Of a stretch of 9,767 bases of DNA, positions 1 through 6,376 are shown in pieces. The stretch's first letter is position 1, and each line of letters starts with the position of its first letter. Where the stretch lies: the NCBI GenBank assembly GCA_005879435.1, contig VBKX01000368.1, forward strand, positions 1 through 9,767, written 5' to 3'. Below the pieces are notes generated by a model. It did not search any database. It was not told where the DNA came from and saw nothing but the letters and a program-made list of their open reading frames with translations. The stretch comes from Deltaproteobacteria bacterium. Its GTDB lineage: Bacteria; Desulfobacterota; Binatia; UBA9968. Made by a program: the position numbers and the translations under genes.

Positions 1-1330
1 CTTCGTCGGCGGCGCTGCTCGGTTCAACGGCGGTAACGACCACGCCCTCGGCTTTTTCTAATCCCAAGCTTTCCGCGATTTGCGGTGTCAGCCTTTGAAC
101 CGTGAGCCCTAATTCGCCTTTCTCCGGCACGGCGGCGACGACCTCTTCATCTTTGAGTTCTCCAACGGCGACACTGAGGACGATCTCTTTCTTGTCGCGC
201 AGCACTTTCATTCTGACCTTTTTGTCCACGGTCGTGCGCGCGACTATGATTGGCAAGTCACCCGAGTCCTTAACTTCTTTGCCGTCGAATTCGGTGATGA
301 CATCGCCGACCTTAACTCCCGCCTTGTCCGCGGGGCCTTCCTTGGAGACGTTGGCGACGAGCGCGCCATAGCCTTTTTCCATGCCCAGGCTTTCGGCGAT
401 TTCTGGCGTTACTTTCTGTATCAATACGCCGAGATAGCCGCGCGTCACCTTGCCTTTACCGCGGAGCTGCGGCAGCACTTCCTTGACCAGATTGATCGGG
501 ATCGCGAAGCCGATGCCGATATTACCGCCCGTACGGCTAAAGATGGCCGTGTTAATTCCAACGACTTCGCCGCGTAAGTTGAGCAGCGGTCCGCCGGAGT
601 TGCCGGGATTGATCGACGCATCAGTTTGAATGAAATTGTCGTACGGTCCTTGACCGATGTGCCGGCCTTTCGCGCTGACGATTCCGGACGTCACCGTACT
701 GTCGAGCCCGAACGGATTGCCGATGGCGACAACCCATTCGCCGACTTCAAGTTTGTCTGAGTCACCGAACCCCGCGGCGGGGAGGCTGACCTTGGCATTG
801 ATCTTGATCACGGCGATGTCAGTTTTCTGATCCCGGCCGATGACCTTGGCTTCGTACTCCTGGTCGTCCGATAATTTGACAACAATCTTCGTTGCGTTTT
901 CCACAACATGGTTATTAGTTAGGATAGAACCGTCGCCATCAATAATGAAGCCTGAACCCAAGCTGCGCTGGCGTTGCGGACCCCGGGGCACCGGCCCACC
1001 AAAAAAGCGCCGCCAGAAATCATTAAACGGATCCTCCTCGCCAAACGGACTGCCAAACTCTTGTTGCGAGCCACGTCCTTCGCTCACTTGAGTCGTTGAG
1101 ATGTTGACGACAATGGGTTTTACTTTCTTCGCCAAGTTCACAAAATCGGGCAATCCGCCGCTTGTCCTCGTGTCGGGAGTGCCGGCGTCACCCATAAGAT
1201 TGACCGCGCGGCTGGGTACCAACCAGCCCAAGCTGCCGCTGATACCAAGCCCGACCGCGAGTGAGACCAAAGCGGTCAAGACAGCCCCCTTGAAGCTCAC
1301 ACCACGGCCCCAAATGTTCGTCAACTTCAT
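1..1330 (-). CDS. HtrA/DegQ-family periplasmic serine protease (3' end outside window)
   Basis: This is a trypsin-like protease and chaperone of the Do/DegQ/MucD type that degrades misfolded envelope proteins. I read 443 residues without a stop. Residues 14-38 are a hydrophobic signal peptide or anchor. The protease domain spans about 60-290, with catalytic triad His141 (TNNHVV), Asp171 (KTDIAV) and Ser245 (NPGNSGGPL). PDZ1 follows at about 298-390. A second PDZ begins at about 405 and is cut by the window edge, as expected for a roughly 480-residue two-PDZ protein. An acidic, Phe/Arg-rich insert at 85-120 resembles the LA loop. The ATG at 1328-1330 has an AGGAG seven bases upstream that overlaps the stop of the DUF1844 gene, so the two are probably co-transcribed and translationally coupled. 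The starts of the two PDZ domains are strikingly alike (TPEIAESLG and TPQIAESLG). DegP, DegQ and MucD cannot be told apart here. Confidence 0.95.
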   Translation of the reverse strand, partial: MKLTNIWGRGVSFKGAVLTALVSLAVGLGISGSLGWLVPSRAVNLMGDAGTPDTRTSGGLPDFVNLAKKVKPIVVNISTTQVSEGRGSQQEFGSPFGEEDPFNDFWRRFFGGPVPRGPQRQRSLGSGFIIDGDGSILTNNHVVENATKIVVKLSDDQEYEAKVIGRDQKTDIAVIKINAKVSLPAAGFGDSDKLEVGEWVVAIGNPFGLDSTVTSGIVSAKGRHIGQGPYDNFIQTDASINPGNSGGPLLNLRGEVVGINTAIFSRTGGNIGIGFAIPINLVKEVLPQLRGKGKVTRGYLGVLIQKVTPEIAESLGMEKGYGALVANVSKEGPADKAGVKVGDVITEFDGKEVKDSGDLPIIVARTTVDKKVRMKVLRDKKEIVLSVAVGELKDEEVVAAVPEKGELGLTVQRLTPQIAESLGLEKAEGVVVTAVEPSSAADE

Positions 1331-1339
1331 CGACAACTC

Positions 1340-1774
1340 CTATCGCTTCTTGACCGCTTCGACGTATTTCATGCGAAGATCAAAGAGAATGTCCTCCATC
1401 AGCCGATCTTCGCTCGCGTTGAGATTGCCTCGTGTTTTGTCCTTGAGCATCCCCAAGATATCGATCATATGCTTCGCCACCGGCACATCAGTTTCAACCT
1501 TTCCGCTGATCGGGTTACCGATTTCTCCCAAATGCATCAGCGCCTGCGTGCTCAATCCGATGACGAACGTCGAAAAATTTATTTCGGGTAAAGGTTCGTT
1601 CTCGGTATCGCGCGCATTTTCGGCTGTCTGTTCGTGTTGCTCGGCAGCTCGGACGGTTGCGTTGGGTTCTTCGGGAGCGTCTTTTCGTGCCTCCCCGGTA
1701 TCGGGCGAGAACCGCCGCTTGTCTTGAACGGTAAATCCTTTGCTCTCTTGTTGTTTCCCTTCTTCGCTAGCCAT
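1340..1774 (-). CDS. DUF1844 family protein
   Basis: A 144-residue protein of the DUF1844 family, whose function is unknown. Residues 1-62 are acidic, Glu/Lys/Ala-rich and probably disordered. The conserved core covers about 66-143: it opens with the family hallmark FSTFVIGLSTQALMHLGEI, continues with a helix around DILGMLKDKTRGNL, and ends with LFDLRMKYVEAV. No signal peptide or obvious catalytic motif is visible. The hydrophobic stretch at 66-82 is short and probably part of a helical fold. The ATG has a good Shine-Dalgarno sequence, AGGAG, seven bases upstream. The stop lies 9 bp before the htrA start, so the pair forms a small operon; co-expression with an envelope protease suggests, but does not show, an envelope-related role. 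An intrinsic terminator hairpin lies within 25 bp upstream of its start. Confidence 0.9.
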   Translation of the reverse strand: MASEEGKQQESKGFTVQDKRRFSPDTGEARKDAPEEPNATVRAAEQHEQTAENARDTENEPLPEINFSTFVIGLSTQALMHLGEIGNPISGKVETDVPVAKHMIDILGMLKDKTRGNLNASEDRLMEDILFDLRMKYVEAVKKR

Positions 1775-1796
1775 GGTTCACTCCTGAATTCATGCG

Positions 1797-1843
1797 AAAA
1801 AAAACCTGGGATCGCGCGGCGCGCATGCCGCGGAATTCCCAGG
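1797..1843 (-). terminator. Intrinsic terminator downstream of the GT9 gene, in the DUF1844 leader
   Basis: Read on the minus strand, CCTGGGA pairs with TCCCAGG over 7 bp. An inner CGCGG/CCGCG stem sits across a small internal loop, and eight consecutive T follow. It ends the GT9 transcript about 110 bp after that gene's stop. It also lies only 22 bp before the DUF1844 ATG, so it may act as an attenuator in the DUF1844-htrA leader. Confidence 0.85.
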
Positions 1844-1863
1844 CGTCGTTCTGCGTGGAAAGA

Positions 1864-1892
1864 ATCCTAATGTGCGCCAACCTTGGGCACAA
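1864..1892 (-). promoter_or_regulatory. Weak candidate promoter for DUF1844-htrA
   Basis: On the minus strand TTGTGC (1887-1892) and TAGGAT (1864-1869) are separated by 17 bp. Matches to the sigma-70 consensus are 3/6 and 4/6. Transcription would start near 1857, just before the terminator hairpin. The spacer contains an imperfect inverted repeat (1871-1891), and TGGGCAC repeats at 1884-1890 and 1895-1901. The 1846-1952 stretch holds no gene that I can support. Confidence 0.25.
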
Positions 1893-1952
1893 TCTGGGCA
1901 CGCCTCAGTCTTGAATCGGTGTTGTCGCGCAATTTTTGGAAATGTTCTTGAC

Positions 1953-2984
1953 TCAAACTGTAATCCCTGCCCCCTTCCTTGTCAAGGTAACGACTTCCGG
2001 CAATTGTGCCAGTACATCGATAACTTCTCCGGGAAACAATCCCGTTAAACAAGCTCGGTGAGGACAAGACTTCATGACCCAGACCGCACAAGGAGAGCAC
2101 TCGATGTTTCGGTCGACTATCGTCACCCTTTTTCCCCGCGGCGCCCATTGCTGGACATCCGAAGGACCGAATAGCACGACTGTCCGAACCCCCACCGCTG
2201 CGGCAAGGTGAGATACGCCGCTATCGTTACCGAGGTAAACATGGCTGCCGTGAAGTAGGGCCGCCGCCTGGAATAACTGCAATCCGCTCGCTGTCACGCA
2301 CCGCCTTTGCAGTCGTCTATAACCACCCCGCTCTTCTTCCACCGGTCCGAGGAGCAAGACAACCTTTCCTTGGATGGTATCACGCCACCAATCGGCTACG
2401 GCAATGAAAAACTCTTCCGCTCAATTTGTTTCTCGCGCGCCGCTGCCCGGCGCAAGCACCAAAACCGGACGTTGACGAAGCTCGTGCGTCGCGTAGAAAT
2501 CGTCACACCAGCGAACACCTTTATCACCGGGCGCAATCACCGGTTCACGCCCCCGGGGCATTACGTCATCTAGACAGCACAGATAATAATCGGTCTGGTG
2601 AATCCTTCCGATTGGCGGTCGAAAGGGAAATATCTTTGCTTTGCCGCGTGATGCCGATTGCAGCCGTCGGACGAACTGTTGTTGCCCGCTTCCGAGCCAG
2701 GAATAGATCTTCGTGTAACCACCGAAAAAAACCTTCAGCGCTTCTTCATCCGTTACTTCATCGACAAAAAGCTTGCGTATTTCGGGGCGTTCGAGAGACC
2801 AAACAGCCACTCGCGCGGGGACAAGGTCGGCAAATTCAGTGTGTGCGAATAGATCGATTTCTGCTCCACGGGCGAGCGATTGAAGCGAGGGTAGCAAACA
2901 AACGAAATCGCCGAGTGCCCCCGGAAACAGCACGCAGATCCGGGGCTGAGCTGATTTGGCGGCCTCATGTGGAAACGATTTCAT
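1953..2984 (-). pseudogene. Glycosyltransferase family 9 (heptosyltransferase-like), interrupted by in-frame TGA
   Basis: GT9 enzymes transfer heptose or related sugars from nucleotide donors during lipopolysaccharide core synthesis at the inner face of the membrane. The reading frame spans 344 codons, normal for the family. The N-terminal half carries the family motif LFPGALGDFVCLLPSL at about residues 18-33, and APGSGARE leads into the nucleotide-binding half. The C-terminal half has GNDSGVSHLAAAVGV followed by LFGPSD and WAPRG, then a Cys-rich tail (CSPC and CPHRAC). Codon 188 (2421-2423) is TGA, placed where relatives have the Trp of a KNW-like motif; the frame continues unchanged on the far side. 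The simplest reading is a TGG-to-TGA nonsense mutation or a base-call error. I chose the ATG at 2984 because the family motif follows within 20 residues; no clear Shine-Dalgarno precedes it. The only other gene sharing its transcript direction nearby is DUF1844, beyond a terminator. Confidence 0.85.
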
Positions 2985-3026
2985 TGACTTTAACGAGTTG
3001 AAAATATAGCATTTGAGCGACGGCAT
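2982..3026 (-). promoter_or_regulatory. Candidate promoter of the GT9 gene
   Basis: On the minus strand a good -10 (TATATT, 3003-3008) has TTAGAA (3027-3032) 18 bp upstream as a -35. The start would fall near 2997, giving a very short leader of about 13 bases without a Shine-Dalgarno before the ATG at 2984. Its -10 overlaps the -10 of the divergent cysK promoter. Confidence 0.4.
2984..3012 (+). promoter_or_regulatory. Candidate promoter of cysK
   Basis: TTGACT (2984-2989) is followed after 17 bp by TAGCAT (3007-3012), matching the sigma-70 consensus at 5/6 and 4/6. The start would be near 3019, leaving a leader of about 45 bases before the GTG start of cysK. The -35 overlaps the start codon of the divergent GT9 gene. 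Confidence 0.45.
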
Positions 3027-3064
3027 TTCTAATTTCACGCCCCTCACGAAAGACGAGCAAGACT

Positions 3065-4018
3065 GTGGCAAACTTGAATGGCGCCGGATCCGTTCTCGAT
3101 CTAATCGGGTCCACGCCCGTAGTGAAACTGAGAGCGCTTCCCGGAAAAAACGACGCGGAAGTGTGGGCCAAGATGGAATCCTTCAATCCGGGCGGTTCCG
3201 TCAAAGACCGCATCTGCCTGAATATGATTGAAACGGCGGAGCGCCAGGGAAAACTCAAACCGGGAGCGACCATCGTCGAACCCACCAGTGGAAACACCGG
3301 AATCGGCTTGGCGCTGATCGCGGCCGTTAAAGGTTATCGATTGGTTTTGACGATGCCCGATACTATGAGCGAAGAGCGCCGCAGCCTGCTTTGCGCTTAT
3401 GGCGCACGACTCATCCTAACCCCGGACACGAAAGGAATGGGGGGCGCGATCCACAAAGCCGAAGAGCTGCTCCAACAAAATGGCGACTACTTCATGCCGC
3501 AGCAGTTCAACAATCCGGCGAACCCGGAAACCCACCGCAAAACAACCGCCGTTGAGCTATTGAAGCAATTCAAACGCATCGATGCGTTTGTCTCGGGCGT
3601 GGGCACTGGCGGCACGATTACCGGTGTCGGCGAAGTCCTGAAAACGAAAATGAATGGCGTGCGAATTTGCGCCGTGGAGCCGAGCGCGTCGCCGGTGATC
3701 TCCGGAGGAGAGCCGGGGTTTCACAAAATACAAGGAATTGGCGCCGGCTTTATACCGGCTGTATTGAATCGCCAGATTCTCGACGAGATTATAACCGTTA
3801 GCGACGAAGAAGCGACGAATCATGCCCGGCGCTTGGCGGCCGAGGAAGGGTTGCTCGTCGGCATCTCGTCCGGCGCCGCTTGCTGTGCAGCTCTGAAGGT
3901 GGCAAAGAGTTTAGGCAAAGGCCACGTTGTCGTCACGATTTTTGCCGACAAAGGGGAGCATTATTTAAGTACCGATCTTTTCAGCGAAAAACGATGGACG
4001 CAAAATTCGAACGCCTGA
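3065..4018 (+). CDS. cysK: Cysteine synthase A (O-acetylserine sulfhydrylase)
   Basis: A PLP enzyme that makes cysteine from O-acetylserine and sulfide in the cytoplasm. It has 317 residues, close to the usual 310-320, and is intact. The N-terminal GSTPVVKL motif is followed by NPGGSVKDR, in which Lys47 forms the Schiff base with PLP. TSGNTG (74-79) is the substrate-binding loop, and GTGGTITG (180-187) holds the PLP phosphate. ISSGAA near the C-terminus holds the PLP ring nitrogen. KIQGIGAGF is also typical of the CysK/CysM family. The start is GTG with only a weak upstream GAG, and no better start precedes the conserved N-terminus. CysK versus CysM is judged from overall similarity; the C-terminal signature favours CysK. 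The end overlaps larE by 25 bp, so cysteine synthesis and a sulfur-transfer enzyme are coupled. Confidence 0.95.
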   Translation: MANLNGAGSVLDLIGSTPVVKLRALPGKNDAEVWAKMESFNPGGSVKDRICLNMIETAERQGKLKPGATIVEPTSGNTGIGLALIAAVKGYRLVLTMPDTMSEERRSLLCAYGARLILTPDTKGMGGAIHKAEELLQQNGDYFMPQQFNNPANPETHRKTTAVELLKQFKRIDAFVSGVGTGGTITGVGEVLKTKMNGVRICAVEPSASPVISGGEPGFHKIQGIGAGFIPAVLNRQILDEIITVSDEEATNHARRLAAEEGLLVGISSGAACCAALKVAKSLGKGHVVVTIFADKGEHYLSTDLFSEKRWTQNSNA

Positions 4019-4745
4019 CCCAGCTCCTGCGCGGACACGATTCGCTGCTGGTCGCGTTTTCCGCCGGCGTTGATTCGACTTTCCTGCTCAAAGCCGCGCA
4101 TCTGGCTCTTCATGACAGGGTTGTGGCATTGACGGCGTCTTCGCCCAGCGCGCCGCCGTGGGATCTCGACGCCGCCAAAGAATTTGCCGGTCGCTTGGGC
4201 TGCCGCCACATTGTCCTTGAGTCCCATGAATTGGCAAATCCGTCATATACGCAGAATCCAGTCAACCGGTGTTTTTTCTGCAAGGACGAACTGTATCGCA
4301 TCTGTCGCGCGGAAGCCGACAAGCTCGCCATAAAGGCGATCGTCGACGGGACAAATTTAGATGATTTACAGGACCACCGACCGGGACTCAAAGCAGCGGA
4401 TGAATGGGGCGTGCGCCATCCCTTGGGTGGGACAAACCGTCAAGCCCATGCCTCTCCTCGCGTTTCCCCTATGGCACCGAAATCAACCTCGAACGGCTGC
4501 GTCAGGTGGGCGCTTGTGAAGTCTTTATGAAAAACCTTTGTTTTCGCGAGTTTCGCGTGCGCTACCACGGCGATCTGGCTAGAATCGAAGTTTCGCAGAA
4601 TGAACTCGAACGGATATTCGACAAGACCATCAGAGACGACATCGTGAAAAAATTCAAAGAGGTAGGCTTCGATTACGTGAGCGTCGATTTGCAAGGATTC
4701 CGCAGCGGCAGTCTCAACGACGTACTGCAGAAAAAAGCGATTTAA
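3994..4745 (+). pseudogene. larE: LarE-like ATP-dependent sulfur transferase, internally deleted and frameshifted
   Basis: LarE is an ATP-pyrophosphatase-type sulfur insertase for the nickel-pincer cofactor of lactate racemase and related enzymes. From the ATG at 3994 the first frame holds the PP-loop AFSAGVDSTFLL (about residues 24-35), the CFFC pair in NRCFFCKDEL, DGTNLDD and RPGLKAA, then breaks after GVRHPL near 4422. The -1 frame resumes at LGWDKPSSPCLSSRFPYG, followed by RVRYHGDLARIEV and GFRSGSLND, and ends at TAA 4743-4745. Compared with LarE, about 20 residues between these blocks are absent, and the lost length must be 3n+1 bases. The two parts total about 249 codons; the family usually has about 270. 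The CxxC plus the Cys in PCLSSRFPYG suggests the three-cysteine, iron-sulfur type of LarE. A single base-call error cannot explain the missing residues. No larA, larB or larC is present in the window. Confidence 0.85.
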
Positions 4746-5443
4746 GGTACGCGTCCTTCTCGAATTAGGGTTTCGGCGAGCCACACATCTTCCGGCACGG
4801 TAATCTTGAAGTTCATTCGTTCACCGTCGAGAACGAATACGGGCTTGCCGATTCGCTCGACCACCATCGCATCGTCAGTAACCTCAGCGCCATCTCTTTC
4901 AGCTCGTTCATGAGCCGCCACAATCAACTCACGTTTAAAAACTTGCGGCGTTTGGATCTCCCACAATTTGCCCCGTTCGGGAGTACTTTGAATCCAGCGA
5001 TCATTTGACACCTCTTTGATCGTATCGCGCGCCGGTAGACCCGGGACCACCGCGCCTTTGATTGCCGCCGCTTCAACGCACCGATCGATCAGATCAGTGG
5101 ATACAAAAGGGCGCGCGCCGTCGTGTATGATCACGATGTCGGTATCGGAGCTAACTTTTTCCAAACCGCGCTTCGCCGACTGTTGGCGCGTCGCACCGCC
5201 GACATGCAGAAGCCAAGGGCGATTTTGTAGCGCCCGATCAGCGCGCAATAGGGTCTCGCAGCGCGCCAATTCGACGGCGGCAACCACCAGCACGACGTTC
5301 TCCACTGCTTGCGACGAGAACATTCGATCCAAAGTTCGCAGCACCAATGGACGACCGCCTATCGCTAGGTAGGCCTTAGGAACTTCGCCGCCGATACGGC
5401 GGCCCGCGCCGGCGGCGAGCACGATGGCGGTTGCGCGTTTCAT
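4742..5443 (-). CDS. ispD: 2-C-methyl-D-erythritol 4-phosphate cytidylyltransferase
   Basis: IspD joins CTP and methylerythritol phosphate in the third step of the non-mevalonate isoprenoid pathway. From the ATG at 5441-5443 it has 233 residues, the usual length. The nucleotide-binding loop is AIVLAAGAGRRIGG with PKAYL following. IHDGARPFV, the TPQVF motif and TDDAMVVE are the standard substrate and metal sites, and NFKITVPED is near the C-terminus. An upstream in-frame TTG at 5500 would add 19 residues, but these would be encoded by the terminator hairpin. The ATG fits the family start. No Shine-Dalgarno is visible, and the ATG lies just after the T-tract of the carD terminator, so expression probably depends on read-through from carD. 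carD-ispD order is common in Deltaproteobacteria. The stop codon overlaps the stop of convergent larE by 2 bases. Confidence 0.95.
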   Translation of the reverse strand: MKRATAIVLAAGAGRRIGGEVPKAYLAIGGRPLVLRTLDRMFSSQAVENVVLVVAAVELARCETLLRADRALQNRPWLLHVGGATRQQSAKRGLEKVSSDTDIVIIHDGARPFVSTDLIDRCVEAAAIKGAVVPGLPARDTIKEVSNDRWIQSTPERGKLWEIQTPQVFKRELIVAAHERAERDGAEVTDDAMVVERIGKPVFVLDGERMNFKITVPEDVWLAETLIREGRVP

Positions 5444-5448
5444 CGGTT

Positions 5449-5485
5449 CAAAACAAAAGAGCCGAGGGCTTGGCTCTCGGCTCTT
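5449..5485 (-). terminator. Intrinsic terminator between carD and ispD
   Basis: On the minus strand AAGAGCCGAG pairs perfectly with CTCGGCTCTT (10 bp, 9-base loop), and TTTTGTTTT follows. It lies 25 bp after the carD stop and ends directly before the ispD start at 5443, so it probably sets the ratio of carD to ispD expression rather than separating unrelated units. Confidence 0.88.
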
Positions 5486-5510
5486 GGAAAATGGGGGCAA
5501 TCAGGGAGCA

Positions 5511-5993
5511 TTAATGGGTAAAAATATGGCGCAGTTCCTCCATGATCTTCTCCTCGGAATGGGAGCGCGCGATCGACAATTCTTTGACTAACAGATTTCG
5601 CGCCGTATCCAGCATCTTTCTCTCACCAAAGGAAAGCTCCTTGTCGCCTTTCAGGACAAACAGATCGCGCAACACTTTTGCGATCTCCAGTATGGATCCG
5701 GTTTTGATTTTTTCCGTATACTCACGATATCGCCGGTTCCACGTTTGCTGGTCTGTTTCGATTTTTTTCTGGCGCAACACCTTATACACTTTGGTGACCA
5801 TGGCGCGGTCGATGATTTTGCGCAACCCAACCGACTCCACGTTATCTATCGGAATCATAATCTTCATATCGGTTTCGAGGATTCGGAGCATGTAGAACCT
5901 TTTCTCGGTGCCCGAAATCACGTGGGAACGTATCGCCTCAATCTCTCCCACCCCATGGGCGGGGTAAACAACTTTCTCGCCGACTTTAAACAT
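5511..5993 (-). CDS. carD: CarD/CdnL family RNA-polymerase-binding transcription regulator
   Basis: CarD/CdnL proteins bind the RNA polymerase beta subunit and stabilise open promoter complexes, especially at rRNA promoters. The 160-residue length is typical of CdnL. The N-terminal Tudor-like polymerase-interacting domain (1-65) has FKVGEKVVYPAHGVG and PIDNVESVGLR. The C-terminal helical DNA-contacting domain (about 66-160) contains Trp85 in the QTWNRRYREY block, matching the conserved Trp that wedges into the upstream edge of the transcription bubble. A basic helix with RQKK precedes it. The ATG is preceded by a very good AGGAGGAG seven bases upstream. A terminator follows, then ispD. Upstream lie nearly 400 bp of non-coding DNA with candidate promoters and a hairpin, suggesting the gene is itself carefully regulated. 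Confidence 0.95.
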   Translation of the reverse strand: MFKVGEKVVYPAHGVGEIEAIRSHVISGTEKRFYMLRILETDMKIMIPIDNVESVGLRKIIDRAMVTKVYKVLRQKKIETDQQTWNRRYREYTEKIKTGSILEIAKVLRDLFVLKGDKELSFGERKMLDTARNLLVKELSIARSHSEEKIMEELRHIFTH

Positions 5994-6189
5994 AGGGATC
6001 TCCTCCTGAATCGAAACTTTCGCGGTTTTGAACGAATTTACCTCGGAAATGAATGACTGAGTCGTGAAGCTGGCTATTACAAGAGAAAAACGGATTGAGG
6101 AAGGGTTTGCAGAGCGGCGGACTATTTTTCGGGTGTGCGTAAAACGTCTCTAGCATGCCGCTCTCTTTCGTTCCCGGTTCGAGATCCCG

Positions 6190-6220
6190 AAAAAAATTAG
6201 CGGTCGACGGAGCTGACCGC
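6190..6220 (-). terminator. Intrinsic terminator or attenuator upstream of carD
   Basis: On the minus strand GCGGTC pairs with GACCGC (6 bp plus a closing G-T pair, 9-base loop), and TAA and seven T follow. It could end transcripts from the ferredoxin-rimI genes. The best promoter in the area lies just upstream of it, so it would also act on carD transcripts started there. Confidence 0.6.
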
Positions 6221-6232
6221 CATTTCACGTGG

Positions 6233-6247
6233 ACTTAACATTTAAGT
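6233..6247. repeat. Palindrome at the candidate carD promoter start
   Basis: ACTTAA and TTAAGT form a perfect inverted repeat with a 3-base centre. It overlaps the edge of the -10 (6246-6251) and the expected transcription start near 6239, the position of a repressor operator. No known regulator site is recognised. Confidence 0.4.
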
Positions 6248-6274
6248 TATACACAGACGAAGAGACGCCGTCAA
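6246..6274 (-). promoter_or_regulatory. Strong sigma-70-type promoter upstream of carD
   Basis: On the minus strand TTGACG (6269-6274) and TATAAC (6246-6251) are separated by exactly 17 bp, matching the consensus at 5/6 and 5/6. This is the best promoter in the window. Transcription would begin near 6239, about 245 bases upstream of the carD ATG and 20 bases before the terminator hairpin. Confidence 0.65.
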
Positions 6275-6298
6275 GTGCAGCGAAGAACCGCGGAAAAG

Positions 6299-6327
6299 AA
6301 TAACTCTTTCAACAGTTTAGGTGTCAA
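6299..6327 (-). promoter_or_regulatory. Possible second promoter upstream of carD
   Basis: A perfect TTGACA (6322-6327, minus strand) is followed after 17 bp by GTTATT (6299-6304), a 3/6 match. It lies in tandem about 50 bp upstream of the stronger candidate. Confidence 0.25.
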
Positions 6328-6376
6328 ATATCAACATTAAATTAGAATCGACAGACGGAGTAAAATGGAGGTGCAA

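Larger units (their letters stand above)
5994..6376. other. Long non-coding region between rimI and carD
   Basis: These 383 bases hold no gene I can support. Apart from the carD ribosome binding site (AGGAGGAG, about 6001-6008) they carry, in minus-strand order, two candidate promoters (6299-6327 and 6246-6274), a palindrome at 6233-6247 and a terminator-like hairpin at 6190-6220. The remaining 190 bases up to carD contain no promoter I would trust. A long structured 5' leader for carD is possible. Confidence 0.6.

Noticed and set aside
1101..1727. Long plus-strand open frame (208 codons) opposite DUF1844 and htrA
   Set aside because: It is antisense to two well-supported genes with clear family motifs; its translation is Ser/Leu/Pro-rich with no recognisable domain.
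2421..2423. TGA read as selenocysteine or as Trp by an alternative code
   Set aside because: The site matches Trp in relatives, not Cys. TGA ends several intact genes here, and TGG is the normal Trp codon.
2426..3001. Plus-strand open frame of 191 codons opposite the GT9 gene
   Set aside because: Arg/His-rich antisense translation with no motif; the minus strand carries clear GT9 motifs over the same bases.
5986..6228. Minus-strand 80-codon frame overlapping the carD start
   Set aside because: No ribosome binding site or family resemblance; it runs through the terminator hairpin and the carD Shine-Dalgarno region.
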